This document shows positions 51,063-60,701 of a stretch of 64,000 nt of DNA, in pieces. Where the stretch lies: NCBI GenBank assembly GCA_035934405.1, contig DASYXW010000033.1, forward strand, positions 11,808 through 75,807, given 5' to 3'. The DNA comes from DASYXW01 sp035934405 (lineage in GTDB: Bacteria; Acidobacteriota; Terriglobia; UBA7540). Within the stretch, counting starts at the first letter, position 1, and every line of letters begins with the position of its first letter. The notes below the pieces were generated by a model that did not search any database, was not told the origin of the DNA, and saw only the letters and a program-made list of their open reading frames with translations. The position numbers were made by a program, and so were the translations under genes.

Positions 51063-52751
51063 ATGGACCACCTCGCACCTCACGATGTCATGACGATGTT
51101 CCTGGCGCTGGCCGTGCTTCTCGGCGCTGCCCGGCTGGCCGGCGAGTTGATCGTGAAACTCGATCAACCCGCCGTGCTCGGTGAGATCCTCGCCGGAATC
51201 CTGCTGGGTCCGACGCTGCTCGGCCACTTCAAGCCGGCCCTCTACGCGGCGCTCTTTCCCTCCACCGGGTCAATGCCGATTGTGCTCGATGCCGTCACCA
51301 CCATCGGCGTGGTGTTCTTTCTTTTGACGGCCGGCATTGAGGTGGACTTAAGCAGCGTTTTCCGGCAGGGAAAGAGCGCGCTGCTGGTGAGCAGTCTCGG
51401 CGTGGTCATTCCTTTCGGCCTGGGCTTCGCCGCGGCGTTCCTGTTTCCGCGCTTCCTGGGAGCGCAACCGGGCGTTGACACCCTGATTTTCGCCCTCTTT
51501 GTCGGCACGGCCCTCTCGATCTCCGCCCTTCCCGTCATCGCCAAGATTCTCATGGACCTCAATCTTCTGCGCAGCGAGATGGGTACCCTGGTGATGTCTT
51601 CTGCCATGTTCAACGACCTGACGGGATGGATCCTGTTCTCCCTGGTCCTCGGCATGATGAACGCGGGATCGCACTCTCTCAAGGGCATCCGGCACACCAT
51701 CATTCTGGTGCTGCTGTTCGTCGGGTTGCTGCTGACCGTGGGGCGTTGGCTCATCGACAAGCTGATGCTCTACATCCAAGCGCGTACCACGTGGCCGGGA
51801 GGCGTGCTGGGCTTTATTTTCACGCTGACGCTGAGCGCCGCCGCCTTCACGGAGTATGCCGGAATCCACGCCATCTTCGGCGGGTTCATCATGGGGGTGG
51901 CGGTCGGCGAGTCGCGGCACCTGCGGCAGCGGACCACGGAATCCATTCACCAGATCGTGGCCAACGTTTTCGCCCCGCTGTTTTTCGTCAGCATTGGCCT
52001 GCGGATCAACTTCGTCACCAACTTCAACCTTCATCTCACCCTCATCGTGATTGCGGTGGCCTGCCTCGGCAAGCTGCTGGGCGCCGGTTGGGGCGCACGG
52101 CTGGGCGGCATGGACCGCCGCACCGCCTGGGGTGTGGGCCTGGCGATGAATGCCCGGGGCGCCATGGAAATGATCCTGGGTCTGCTGGCCCTTCAGGCGG
52201 GGCTGATTCGCGAGCCGATGTTTGTGGCCCTGGTGGTCATGGCGCTGTTCACGTCGTTGGTTTCGGCGCCGGCGATCCGTCTTCTGATCAGCCGGAGGCG
52301 AGCGCTGAGCTTGAAGGACGCCGTTTCCAGCAAACTGTTCCTGCCGCAGATCACGGCCGGCACACGCCGTGGGGCAATCGAGCAGTTGTGCCGATTGGCG
52401 GCGCCAACCGTCGGCAACGTGCCGGAACGGTTTCTGCGCCTCGCCTGGAATCGTGAGGAGGTGGCGCCGAGCGGCTGGCACAATGGACTGGCCGTGCCCC
52501 ACGCGCGGGTGGAAGGTCTCGCGCAGCCGTTGGTCGTTGTGGGCAAATCGCCCGACGGGATTGATTTCGACGCTCGGGACGGAAAGCTGGCGCGAGTGAT
52601 TGTCCTCATTCTGACGGGAGATAATCAGTCGCAACATGATCTGCTCGCGGACGCTGGCGAGCTTTTCGCGCGCAAGGAAGCTGTGGAACAAGCGGTGAAC
52701 GCTCAAAACTTTGTCGAGTTTGCTGCCGCCCTCAACGCGCCGGTGAAATGA
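51063..52751 (+). CDS. Cation:proton antiporter (CPA2) fused to a PTS EIIA domain
   Basis: 562 residues. Residues about 1-420 form a Kef/NapA-type antiporter with about 12 helices (LDQPAVLGEILAGILLGPTLLG; FFLLTAGIEVDL; FNDLTGWILFSLVLG; GAMEMILGLLALQAG). Residues about 425-560 form a PTS EIIA type 2 domain with the phosphorylated His in WHNGLAVPHARVEG. Such fusions may let a phosphoryl signal control ion exchange. No PTS EI/HPr genes are in the window. Confidence 0.88.
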   Translation: MDHLAPHDVMTMFLALAVLLGAARLAGELIVKLDQPAVLGEILAGILLGPTLLGHFKPALYAALFPSTGSMPIVLDAVTTIGVVFFLLTAGIEVDLSSVFRQGKSALLVSSLGVVIPFGLGFAAAFLFPRFLGAQPGVDTLIFALFVGTALSISALPVIAKILMDLNLLRSEMGTLVMSSAMFNDLTGWILFSLVLGMMNAGSHSLKGIRHTIILVLLFVGLLLTVGRWLIDKLMLYIQARTTWPGGVLGFIFTLTLSAAAFTEYAGIHAIFGGFIMGVAVGESRHLRQRTTESIHQIVANVFAPLFFVSIGLRINFVTNFNLHLTLIVIAVACLGKLLGAGWGARLGGMDRRTAWGVGLAMNARGAMEMILGLLALQAGLIREPMFVALVVMALFTSLVSAPAIRLLISRRRALSLKDAVSSKLFLPQITAGTRRGAIEQLCRLAAPTVGNVPERFLRLAWNREEVAPSGWHNGLAVPHARVEGLAQPLVVVGKSPDGIDFDARDGKLARVIVLILTGDNQSQHDLLADAGELFARKEAVEQAVNAQNFVEFAAALNAPVK

Positions 52752-52953
52752 TTTCCCATTATAAATCCTGCCGCACCGACGCCGGAAATCGCAAAATTGT
52801 GGCATCCTGATAGGGAGGGATGGAATTCCGAATTACGCTTGCAGCAGTGAGCGCGCCTGTGCATGCTGGCAGCGCTTTGCGACGGACGTGTGACCGCATG
52901 ACTGGGAATCGCTCGACGATGCTCTACGATTTTCTTTGTCGAGGGAAGGTGCA

Positions 52954-54060
52954 ATGAAGGTCCTGTGCATTTTCGGCACCCGCCCCGAGGCCATTAAGAT
53001 GGCTCCCGTGGTGCTCGAGCTCCGGAAGCAGTTGCCGATCGTGACACGAATCTGCGTCACGGCTCAGCACCGGGAAATGCTCGACCAAGTGTTGGAACTC
53101 TTCGAGATCAAACCGGATTATGACTTGCGAGTGATGCGGGCGAACCAATCACTTTCCTATCTGACGGGACGCATCCTGCAGGCAGTCGAGAGGGTGCTCG
53201 AAGCCGAGCGGCCCGACTGGGTTCTGGTGCAGGGCGACACGACGACAGCGATGGCGGCGAGCCTGGCGGCGTTTTACCAGCGGGTGAAGATTGGTCACGT
53301 GGAGGCCGGATTGCGGACGCGCAACAAGTTTCATCCTTTCCCGGAGGAAATCAACCGCCGCATCGGCGACGTCCTGGCGGACGTGTGTTTCGCGCCCACC
53401 GAAGGCGCGGCGCAGAATCTGCGAGATGAGGGAGTGCCGCGCGCGTGGATCCACGTGACCGGCAACACCGTTATTGACGCCCTGCTCGCGGCGCGCGATC
53501 GCGTCCAGCGCCGACCGCCGCCCCTTCCCGAAGGTCTTCTGGATTGGCTCGGCGCGAGGCGCATGGTATTGATCACCGGCCATCGCCGGGAGAGCTTCGG
53601 CGCACCGTTCGAAGCCATCTGCTCGGCCTTGCGCGACTTGGCGGAGCAGCAGCCGGACGTCCGGCTCATCTACCCGGTGCACTTGAACCCCAACGTGCAG
53701 CGCCCGGCGCGGCAAATCCTCGCCGGCATCCCTAACCTGCGGCTGATTCGGCCGCTTGCGTACGGCGCCTTTGTGTGGATGATGCAGCGGGCCGAGCTGA
53801 TCCTGACCGATTCTGGGGGCGTGCAGGAAGAGGCGCCGTCACTGGGCAAGCCGGTTCTGGTGATGCGGGAAATCACGGAGAGGCCGGAAGGCATCGCGGC
53901 CGGAAACGCTTTTTTGGTGGGCGCCGACCGCGGTCGGATTGTGAGTGAGGCCCGGCGCCTGCTCGAGGACGCCGGCCACTACCAGACCATGGCGTCGGTC
54001 AACAACCCTTACGGCGATGGCCACGCCGCCCGCCGCATCGTGGAGGCGCTGCTCTCGTGA
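52954..54060 (+). CDS. wecB: UDP-N-acetylglucosamine 2-epimerase (non-hydrolysing)
   Basis: 368 residues from ATG after GGGAAGG. Converts UDP-GlcNAc to UDP-ManNAc for surface polysaccharides. Signatures: CIFGTRPEAIKMAPVV, QHREMLDQVLELFEI, GHVEAGLRTRNK, PFPEEINRRIGDVLAD, TGHRRESFGAPFE, YPVHLNPNVQ and TDSGGVQEEAPSLGKPVLVMREITERPEG. Overlaps the flippase gene by four bases. Confidence 0.95.
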   Translation: MKVLCIFGTRPEAIKMAPVVLELRKQLPIVTRICVTAQHREMLDQVLELFEIKPDYDLRVMRANQSLSYLTGRILQAVERVLEAERPDWVLVQGDTTTAMAASLAAFYQRVKIGHVEAGLRTRNKFHPFPEEINRRIGDVLADVCFAPTEGAAQNLRDEGVPRAWIHVTGNTVIDALLAARDRVQRRPPPLPEGLLDWLGARRMVLITGHRRESFGAPFEAICSALRDLAEQQPDVRLIYPVHLNPNVQRPARQILAGIPNLRLIRPLAYGAFVWMMQRAELILTDSGGVQEEAPSLGKPVLVMREITERPEGIAAGNAFLVGADRGRIVSEARRLLEDAGHYQTMASVNNPYGDGHAARRIVEALLS

Positions 54061-55598
54061 GCTCTTCCTCCCTCCAAGCATGGGTCACCCGGGGCCTAGC
54101 CAGCCGGCTCCCGGCGGGATCGCTCCGCCAGCGCTTCGTGGTGGGGACGTTTTGGGCGTTTACAGGTACGTTGATCTCGCAGGGTCTGCAGTTGGCTGCT
54201 CTGATTGTTGCCGCACGGTGGCTGGGGAGAGCCGAGTATGGGGAATTGGGGATCGTGCGAAGCACGGTCGGCATGTTCGGGATTTTTGTAGGGTTGGGAT
54301 TGGGCCTCACCGCCACCCGCTATGTTTCCGAACTGCGGCGCGACAGTCCGAAGAGGGCAGGCCGGATTGCGGCGCTGACTCTCCGGGTCGCCTGGATCTC
54401 GGGCGTGACGGTGTTCGCGGCATTGATCCTGGTCTCCCCCTGGTTGGCAGTCCACACGCTCGCAGCTCCGGCCATTGCCGTACCTCTCGCGCTCGGCGCC
54501 GGATTGGTCCTGCTCGGTGAGGTGAAAGGGGTGCAAACGGGAATCCTTGCCGGGCTCGAAGCGTTCGACACGATCGCGCGGGTCAATTTGGGGGCCGGCT
54601 TGTGCGCCTTTCCACTCATCCTGGGTGGAACCTGGCTGCGCGGGTTGGATGGCACGGTTGGGGGTCTCGTGGCGTCGCTCGGCGTCAGCTATGTGCTGAA
54701 CCACGTGGCCCTGCGCCGCGAGATGGCCAAGGCGGGAGTCCCCTTTTCGTCGGCAGGCTCCTGGAAGGAAAGGCGCGTGCTGTGGCAGTTCAGCGTTCCG
54801 GCATTTCTTTCGAGCGCGGTGGTGACTCCGGCCACCTGGATTTGCAGTGCCATGCTGGTGAACCGGGCGAACGGGTACGCCGAAATGGGGATCTTCAGCG
54901 CCGCGGACCAATGGCGCAACGCGCTCCTCTTCCTGCCGGGGATTGTGGCCAGAGTGCTTCTGCCCATCCTGAGCAATTGCTCGAAGGAGTCGGCCGAGGA
55001 GCCGAGCCGCTTCTCCAACACTTTGGAAGCGGGTTTCTCGGCCGGCGTGGCCGTGGCATTTCCACTCGTCACGCTGTTCAGTTTCGGCGGTCCGTTGATT
55101 GCAGGGGCTTACGGGAAGGAATTTGCCGGCATGACTCGCCCGCTCGCGGGCGTGCTGTATGCCGCCGGAGTGGTGGCGATCGGAACGCCGGTGGGCACGG
55201 CCGTGCAAGCCAAGGGAGCAATGTGGCAGGCGGTCGTCAACAACCTTTCATGGGCCGTGCTATTACTCGCTTCCTTTCACTTTCTTGTCGCCCGGGGAGC
55301 GTGGGGCCTTGCAGCTTCCTACGCGTTTTCGTACTTCTGCCTTACTTTGATTTTCCTCTGGTATTGGTGCAAGGCAGGCTATTATCCGTGGCGCCTGGGC
55401 ATTCGCACGATGGTCGCGTGTGTGGCCCTCGTGGCGTTCGCCTTTGGTCCGGTTTACCTTCCATCGAACTTGAGGCTGCAATTGAGCCCGGTGGCGCTGG
55501 CTCTGTCGCTCGTGGCCGTCTGGCTGCTGGTTCCCAGGCGTATTGTGGCGGCGCTGCTACGGAAGCCGGACTTGCTCCTCAAGGGAGACGCGGACTAG
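54057..55598 (+). CDS. Wzx-like oligosaccharide flippase
   Basis: 513-residue polysaccharide transport protein (MATE/MOP superfamily) with about 12-14 helices, starting with GTG. It follows wecB by a GTGA overlap. Visible: GTFWAFTGTLISQGLQLAALIVAARWLGRAEYGELG, typical of the first helix pair of Wzx, and GFSAGVAVAFPLVTLFSFGGPLIAGAYG. Exports lipid-linked repeat units. Confidence 0.88.
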   Translation: MSSSSLQAWVTRGLASRLPAGSLRQRFVVGTFWAFTGTLISQGLQLAALIVAARWLGRAEYGELGIVRSTVGMFGIFVGLGLGLTATRYVSELRRDSPKRAGRIAALTLRVAWISGVTVFAALILVSPWLAVHTLAAPAIAVPLALGAGLVLLGEVKGVQTGILAGLEAFDTIARVNLGAGLCAFPLILGGTWLRGLDGTVGGLVASLGVSYVLNHVALRREMAKAGVPFSSAGSWKERRVLWQFSVPAFLSSAVVTPATWICSAMLVNRANGYAEMGIFSAADQWRNALLFLPGIVARVLLPILSNCSKESAEEPSRFSNTLEAGFSAGVAVAFPLVTLFSFGGPLIAGAYGKEFAGMTRPLAGVLYAAGVVAIGTPVGTAVQAKGAMWQAVVNNLSWAVLLLASFHFLVARGAWGLAASYAFSYFCLTLIFLWYWCKAGYYPWRLGIRTMVACVALVAFAFGPVYLPSNLRLQLSPVALALSLVAVWLLVPRRIVAALLRKPDLLLKGDAD

Positions 55599-55705
55599 AC
55601 GGCCGGCCGTCGGGCGTGACGCAAGACAACCCAGAAGCGAGCCAAGTCGCAAGACGATCGAAAGCGATGTGACCCATTCAGTCCACCCTTCAACTTTCTT
55701 CCCAG
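55599..55705. other. Convergent spacer
   Basis: A perfect 14-bp palindrome gacggccggccgtc (55598-55611) overlaps the flippase stop. No gene. Confidence 0.4.
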
Positions 55706-56344
55706 CTACGCCTTTTCAAATTGACCGACAAAATGCAGCCCGCGGCCGAACACCGCGCTAAAAGGCGGCGGATAGAGTGGAAGACGCTCGTTCCAACTGG
55801 CAATTCTTAGATTGCACGAGGGAAAGAGCTGATACCACTCCGCCTTGCTTTGATAGTTATAGGGCAAACGGACGCCGTGGGCGCGATTTCCAACCCAGTC
55901 CATGAACGCCAGCACCGCTTTGTCGAGTCTGTTCTCGCACAGGTGGTCTTTAATCAGTACAAATCTGCGGGAGACTCTTCGCGCTTCCCCCAGCAAGTCC
56001 TCGATGTTGAGCGTGTGGTGGAGCACGTCCACAAACATGCAAACGTCAACCGAGTCATCGGGCATGGGGAGAGTCACTCCATCGAAACCGGCACACTCGA
56101 TGAGGCACGACGGTCGCGGCATCACCTCCAGCCCCTGCACCGAAACCGTCGGCTTGATCTGCCTGACCAGGTTGGCGATCATCCCGTTCCCGCAACCGAC
56201 ATCCAGCAGCACCGCTCCGGCGGGAATGAGGTCGGCAAGAAGCGTTGACAAGACCCGGGCCCGGCGGCGAAAAACCCACCGCTCGTGAACCTGTTTCATC
56301 AACGAAAGCGCAACATCGGGGTTAGCGGATTTCGTAGTCGCCAA
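55706..56344 (-). CDS. Class I SAM-dependent methyltransferase
   Basis: 212 residues. SAM motif I: AVLLDVGCGNGMIANLVR; motif II region SVDVCMFVDVLHHTLNIEDLL. Start overlaps the upstream GT2 gene by 23 bp, an ATG at residue 16 is possible. Last gene of the minus-strand polysaccharide cluster; probably methylates a sugar or lipid intermediate. Confidence 0.85.
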   Translation of the reverse strand: MATTKSANPDVALSLMKQVHERWVFRRRARVLSTLLADLIPAGAVLLDVGCGNGMIANLVRQIKPTVSVQGLEVMPRPSCLIECAGFDGVTLPMPDDSVDVCMFVDVLHHTLNIEDLLGEARRVSRRFVLIKDHLCENRLDKAVLAFMDWVGNRAHGVRLPYNYQSKAEWYQLFPSCNLRIASWNERLPLYPPPFSAVFGRGLHFVGQFEKA

Positions 56345-57560
56345 TGAAGGTGCCTCGACTAATCCCGAGCATGCTCAGGAAAAATGATGAGAAGATCACC
56401 TGCACTCCGAGAAGAAGCCACAGAGAGAAGAAAATTACGGCGCGCATTTCCTGCAAGGGGCCGAACCCACTCGCTACCCATTTCCATAGAACCCAGCCAG
56501 TGCCGCCGGCGCCGAACAGCACCAGTACTGTCCCGGCCATGAGCCCCCGCTCCAAGCTCACACGTTTCAGCCAGCGCTCCAGGCCGCGTTGCCCCTGCGA
56601 AAAACGTTCGGCGTAGCTGAAGACCTTGGCAAACAATCCAATAAAGAAGATCTGCGCGCCCATCAGCGTGAACATCATTCCGAATAGCATGGTGTGAACA
56701 TCGAACGTCACGCGCCCGATATGCCGAGGCGCTGGGAGCAGCCAGAAGACCAGTCCTGCGCCGACCAACGCCAGCACGCTGCCGGGCAGCAGAAACAACC
56801 AGTTGGGAGCGTAAAGAAGCATGAAGCGAAGATGACGCCAGCCGTCGCGGAAGCTCCGCAGGTGCGGCGGGCGCCCGCGCTTGTCGGGCCAAAGCGTAAT
56901 GGGAATCTCAGCGAGCCGGGCGCCGATTTTGGCCGCCTTGATGACGAGCTCCGAGGCAAATTCCATCCCGGTGGTTCGGAGATCGAGGCGGACGTATAGA
57001 TCCTTGGTAAAGCCCCGCATGCCGCAATTCACGTCCCCGATTCCCGCGCCGAAGAGCAGGTTCAGAATGCCCGACATGACCGGAGTCCCAACATATCGGT
57101 GATGCCACGGCATGGCTCCGGACTTGATCTCTCCCCGCATCCGATTGCCCATCACGAGTTCGTATCCCTCACGCCATTTGGTGACGAAGCGCGGCACCTC
57201 GGAAAAGTCGTAGGTGTCGTCGGCGTCACCCATAATGATGAACACACCCCGGCATTCTGCGATTCCCCGGCGTAAGGCGCTCCCGTACCCTCGTTGCGCC
57301 ACATGGATCACTCGCGCGCCGTGCTGCTCGGCGATCTCGGCCGATCCATCCGTCGAGCCATTGTCGGCGACCACGACCTCACCGCGGACGCCCGCCGCCC
57401 GGAACGCGGCCAGCGATTTGTCGATACAAAACGCCACCGAGCGCGCCTCATTCAGACAAGGGATCACCACCGACACCTCCAGAGGGTCAGCATGGATCGC
57501 TTGAGGCCGAGCGTCGCACTGCGAGGTCCCAAGCACTTGGCGCTGGTCAACGGAACCCAT
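56322..57560 (-). CDS. Glycosyltransferase family 2 with membrane anchor
   Basis: 412 residues. N-terminal GT-A domain: VVIPCLNEARSVAFCIDKSL, VVADNGSTDGSAEIA, GDADDTYDFSE, and CGMRGFTKDLYVRLDLRTTGMEFASELVIKA; four C-terminal helices (WLFLLPGSVLALVGAGLVFWLL and on). Dolichol-phosphate-mannose-synthase-like: likely transfers a sugar to a polyprenyl carrier at the inner membrane. Confidence 0.9.
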   Translation of the reverse strand: MGSVDQRQVLGTSQCDARPQAIHADPLEVSVVIPCLNEARSVAFCIDKSLAAFRAAGVRGEVVVADNGSTDGSAEIAEQHGARVIHVAQRGYGSALRRGIAECRGVFIIMGDADDTYDFSEVPRFVTKWREGYELVMGNRMRGEIKSGAMPWHHRYVGTPVMSGILNLLFGAGIGDVNCGMRGFTKDLYVRLDLRTTGMEFASELVIKAAKIGARLAEIPITLWPDKRGRPPHLRSFRDGWRHLRFMLLYAPNWLFLLPGSVLALVGAGLVFWLLPAPRHIGRVTFDVHTMLFGMMFTLMGAQIFFIGLFAKVFSYAERFSQGQRGLERWLKRVSLERGLMAGTVLVLFGAGGTGWVLWKWVASGFGPLQEMRAVIFFSLWLLLGVQVIFSSFFLSMLGISRGTFIGDYEIR

Positions 57561-57667
57561 CGGTCACTTTCGGTGGCGCGTCTTCAGGCGCAACGGCCTT
57601 ATTTTAGCATTCACCGCGGCGGACCCGAGAGACAACTGCTCCTCATACCCAGGAGCCGCCATACCCA

Positions 57668-59401
57668 TCAGTTCAAATGGGCGGGCTCGGCGTGGGGCGT
57701 ATAAGGCGACAGCTTGGGAGCAGCGTCGTCGGCTTGCAACAGCCAAACCTGGCGATCCTTGAAATACTTGATGAGCTCTTCGTTCTTGGCGGCTCCCATG
57801 TCTCGCGCCCAGACGATTTTGGCCTGATCAATGTCAGGCTTATTGAACACCCAATCGTAAGCCGGATCGTGGTCCGGTGTGTAGCGCACAATGACAAGTT
57901 GGTCGCCGGGAAGTTTTTCGATCGCGGCGGTCATCCGGACCCGATTCCGGGGCCACCAGCCAGGATATTGAAAGTCACGCTGGGGAGTGCCCGCTCCGAT
58001 CACACCATGCAGCAGCATGAGTCCGAAACAGGCCAGCACCGACGCCCGGACCCCGAATCGTCCGACGGGCCTGGCCTGCCAGCGCCAGGGCCAGAGTTTC
58101 TGCATGGCGCAAAGTACCAGCCCGATGAGTGCTCCGGTGATGGGCGCCATATAGTGCGGAAAACCCGGGAAAGTTTCAACCACGAAGCCTGCCATCATCA
58201 CCGCGCAGACGATGGCAAGAAACCGGAGCGTCGGTTCGATGGTCTTCCATCTGAAGCGGTGGAGAGAGATCACGAAAGCGAAAAGGACGGGAAGTCCGAG
58301 CGCACCACCCAGAAAGAAACCGTAAACGAGCTTGAATTTCAGCAGTGCTGCGCGTACCGGGAAAGAGCGTGCAGCATGATATTGCTGCAGCTCCCAATCC
58401 CGATCTAGGTCGCGGAAGACTTGGAAGCGATAGACCGGCTCAGGACCAAGCGATTGAAAGAGAAAATAGGGCGCCGCGTCATAAGCCTGGCTATCAACCT
58501 GGTAAGGCATTAGGAATGGGCTGCCCGTGGTGCGCCAGAAATAGTAGCCCATGGCGCATCCTGCAGGGACCAGAACCAGCAGCAAGGGCAGGAGAACCCG
58601 AGCCCCGAGCCCCCTCATCGGTGGACGCCCACTTCGGCACATCCAGACGAGCAAAGCCACCGCGATGGGCAGGCTGAAGATGAGGCCCTCATAGGGACGG
58701 CTGTTGGCGAGGATCGCCACGCCTGCGCCCATCAGCGCCGCGTCGCGGAATCGTTGACGCTGCTTGATTCGGGGCAGCGCGCCCAGAACCAGAGCTCCGC
58801 CGATCGCCGCCACCGCCCCCCCGAAGTAACTGTTGGCCCAGTAGTTGAAAACGCCGAGGCGCATCACGACCAGCAGGCCTCCGAGCAAAGCCCACTCCGG
58901 CGCGAACCACCCTTGCAGCATCCAGCAGATGGCCGCGCACATCAGGCCGTCGCTGAGCCACACGCCCCAGAAGGGATGACCTGCAATTACTTCGCCGGCA
59001 GCGAGGAAAACAGCCTGCGCCGGAGGGAACTTGGAGCAGTACGTCGGCTGCTGGTTGATGTGGAAGGTCTCGAAGTGAGTCCACATCGGGTGGGTCGGAT
59101 TGGTGAGCCGGCCGCTGGCAAACGTATCCGCCCCGAAGAGGTAGCTCTGCTCATCGACCCCGGCAGGGGAGGGAATGGGGCGGATCGGCAGCGCCGCCAG
59201 CCGAAGCGCCAGGGCTGCGGCCCCCACCAGCAGCACCGACCATCTTCGCCGCCCGGCGCACCGGCGTAGCTGCTCTTCGACGGCGTGAAACCACTTTCCG
59301 CCGGCGTCGGGAAAGCGAAGAGCCACGAAGGTGACGACCACGGCCAGCGAAAGTTCGATGCCGATCCGGTGCTGCTCATAAAACTGAGCCGGGTGCATCA
59401 C
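57668..59401 (-). CDS. Polytopic glycosyltransferase (GT39-like/ArnT superfamily)
   Basis: 577 residues, about 12 helices. The early loop has PSPAGVDEQSYLFGADTFASGRLTNPTHPMW (Asp/Glu-rich catalytic loop), followed by QPTYCSKFPPAQAVFLAAG and repeated helices, and a C-terminal soluble region. Starts within the upstream GT gene stop (ATGA overlap). Polyprenyl-linked sugar donor use is expected for this superfamily; acceptor unknown. Confidence 0.8.
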   Translation of the reverse strand: MMHPAQFYEQHRIGIELSLAVVVTFVALRFPDAGGKWFHAVEEQLRRCAGRRRWSVLLVGAAALALRLAALPIRPIPSPAGVDEQSYLFGADTFASGRLTNPTHPMWTHFETFHINQQPTYCSKFPPAQAVFLAAGEVIAGHPFWGVWLSDGLMCAAICWMLQGWFAPEWALLGGLLVVMRLGVFNYWANSYFGGAVAAIGGALVLGALPRIKQRQRFRDAALMGAGVAILANSRPYEGLIFSLPIAVALLVWMCRSGRPPMRGLGARVLLPLLLVLVPAGCAMGYYFWRTTGSPFLMPYQVDSQAYDAAPYFLFQSLGPEPVYRFQVFRDLDRDWELQQYHAARSFPVRAALLKFKLVYGFFLGGALGLPVLFAFVISLHRFRWKTIEPTLRFLAIVCAVMMAGFVVETFPGFPHYMAPITGALIGLVLCAMQKLWPWRWQARPVGRFGVRASVLACFGLMLLHGVIGAGTPQRDFQYPGWWPRNRVRMTAAIEKLPGDQLVIVRYTPDHDPAYDWVFNKPDIDQAKIVWARDMGAAKNEELIKYFKDRQVWLLQADDAAPKLSPYTPHAEPAHLN

Positions 59402-60645
59402 CGAGCTCCTCCCAAACGCCGCAGGCTTCGGCCTCGGGAGCGCTCCGCCAGCCTCTGCCAGGCGCGCTCGATGATAGAGCCCAGCGCGTCAGCTACCGAA
59501 CGCGGCTGGAACAGTTCGCGTCCGCGCCAAATGTTCTCACACTGTTGCCGGTACCTCATTTCCGGAAACTCCCGGAGTGTGGAGAGCACGACATCTCGGA
59601 CTTCCTCGTAGGAGTCGCACAGGTAGCCGACGTCGCCGAGCCGCCCGAAATAATATTCGAGGTAGGGATTTCTGAGGTAGATGCCGGGCTTGCCATAGCG
59701 CAACCCGTCGAAGAATGACGCGCTGGCCACCAAACGGTAGTGCAAGGGATCCGCGATGCCTAAAGCATAAGTCAAGTGCCGGGCTCGGTTCGAGTACTCC
59801 TCGGAAGAGAGTGGGTGGCGAGAGGCCTCGACGGGGGAGCCTTCCGGCGTGGCGATATCGACGTCCGCCAGGAACCCGACCATCACAAACTCGCCCCGAG
59901 CGCCAAGCTCGTGATGGTTCACCTCCCGGGCCAGGCGGAAAAACTTGTCGAGACCCTTCTCATCTGCGCGGCCGGCCCCGAAAAACCCGAAGCGAATGAG
60001 CCCGTCGGGCGGTGTGATTCCACGATCGTCTGCGGGCATCAGATACGGAAGGTCCACGGCCTCAAAATGGACGGCTGCTGCGGGCATCGCCTCCACGAGT
60101 GAAGCGCGGATGGAGGCGCCAAGGACTAAATAGGTGAGTTGCTTCGGGTGGGGCAGCTGTAACACTTGCCGGAGACTGGTAGCCCAATGCCAGGGTTTAC
60201 GGGGCTGGGGCTGGTCGATCGAAGCCAGCACTCCATGAAGCGTGGCCAGCACGGGGGCCCGCCCTCGACGCACTCCCAGCATCCCCTTCAGTACCATCAG
60301 GCCAGTGGCGGTTGCCGAGCACAGAATCAAGGCCTTGGCGCCCGCCGCGGCACGGAGGGTGCACCCGCACCAATCGCGTTCGGAGTTGAGCCGCCGCCAG
60401 CCCCCCAGGGTGCGCGGCGGAATCCTGATTTCCCGCCACTCGACACGCTCCGGGTCACACCCGTAGCGCGCCAGCTCTTCGCGGACCCCGGCCAGATGCC
60501 CGCCCTCGCCCATAAAGACGAGGCGCGACTGCGGCTCCGCTAGGGCGACGGTTTGCAACAGGGCGGCATTGAAAGACGCATGCTCGAAGGCCCAGCACTG
60601 CGGTTCGCAGAGAACGATGGAGCCGGTGCCGTCAGCACTGCGCAT
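59398..60645 (-). CDS. Glycosyltransferase, GT-B-like
   Basis: 415 residues. Domain order fits GT4: N-terminal Rossmann part, then GLIRFGFFGAGRADEKGLDKFFRLARE (donor-domain entry) and PLHYRLVASASFFDGLRYGKPGIYLRNPYLEYYFGRLGDVGYLCDSYEEV near the end. No close family recognised, so assignment is by fold. In the exopolysaccharide cluster, translationally coupled to the polytopic enzyme. Confidence 0.7.
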   Translation of the reverse strand: MRSADGTGSIVLCEPQCWAFEHASFNAALLQTVALAEPQSRLVFMGEGGHLAGVREELARYGCDPERVEWREIRIPPRTLGGWRRLNSERDWCGCTLRAAAGAKALILCSATATGLMVLKGMLGVRRGRAPVLATLHGVLASIDQPQPRKPWHWATSLRQVLQLPHPKQLTYLVLGASIRASLVEAMPAAAVHFEAVDLPYLMPADDRGITPPDGLIRFGFFGAGRADEKGLDKFFRLAREVNHHELGARGEFVMVGFLADVDIATPEGSPVEASRHPLSSEEYSNRARHLTYALGIADPLHYRLVASASFFDGLRYGKPGIYLRNPYLEYYFGRLGDVGYLCDSYEEVRDVVLSTLREFPEMRYRQQCENIWRGRELFQPRSVADALGSIIERAWQRLAERSRGRSLRRLGGAR

Positions 60646-60701
60646 CCCTGGTCCTTGGCCCGAGCCGGGAGTATCTCTCGCAGCCGGCCGTCTGGAAAGA
60701 A

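Noticed and set aside
51348..52805. 485-residue minus-strand open frame
   Set aside because: Antisense to the antiporter; charged low-complexity translation.
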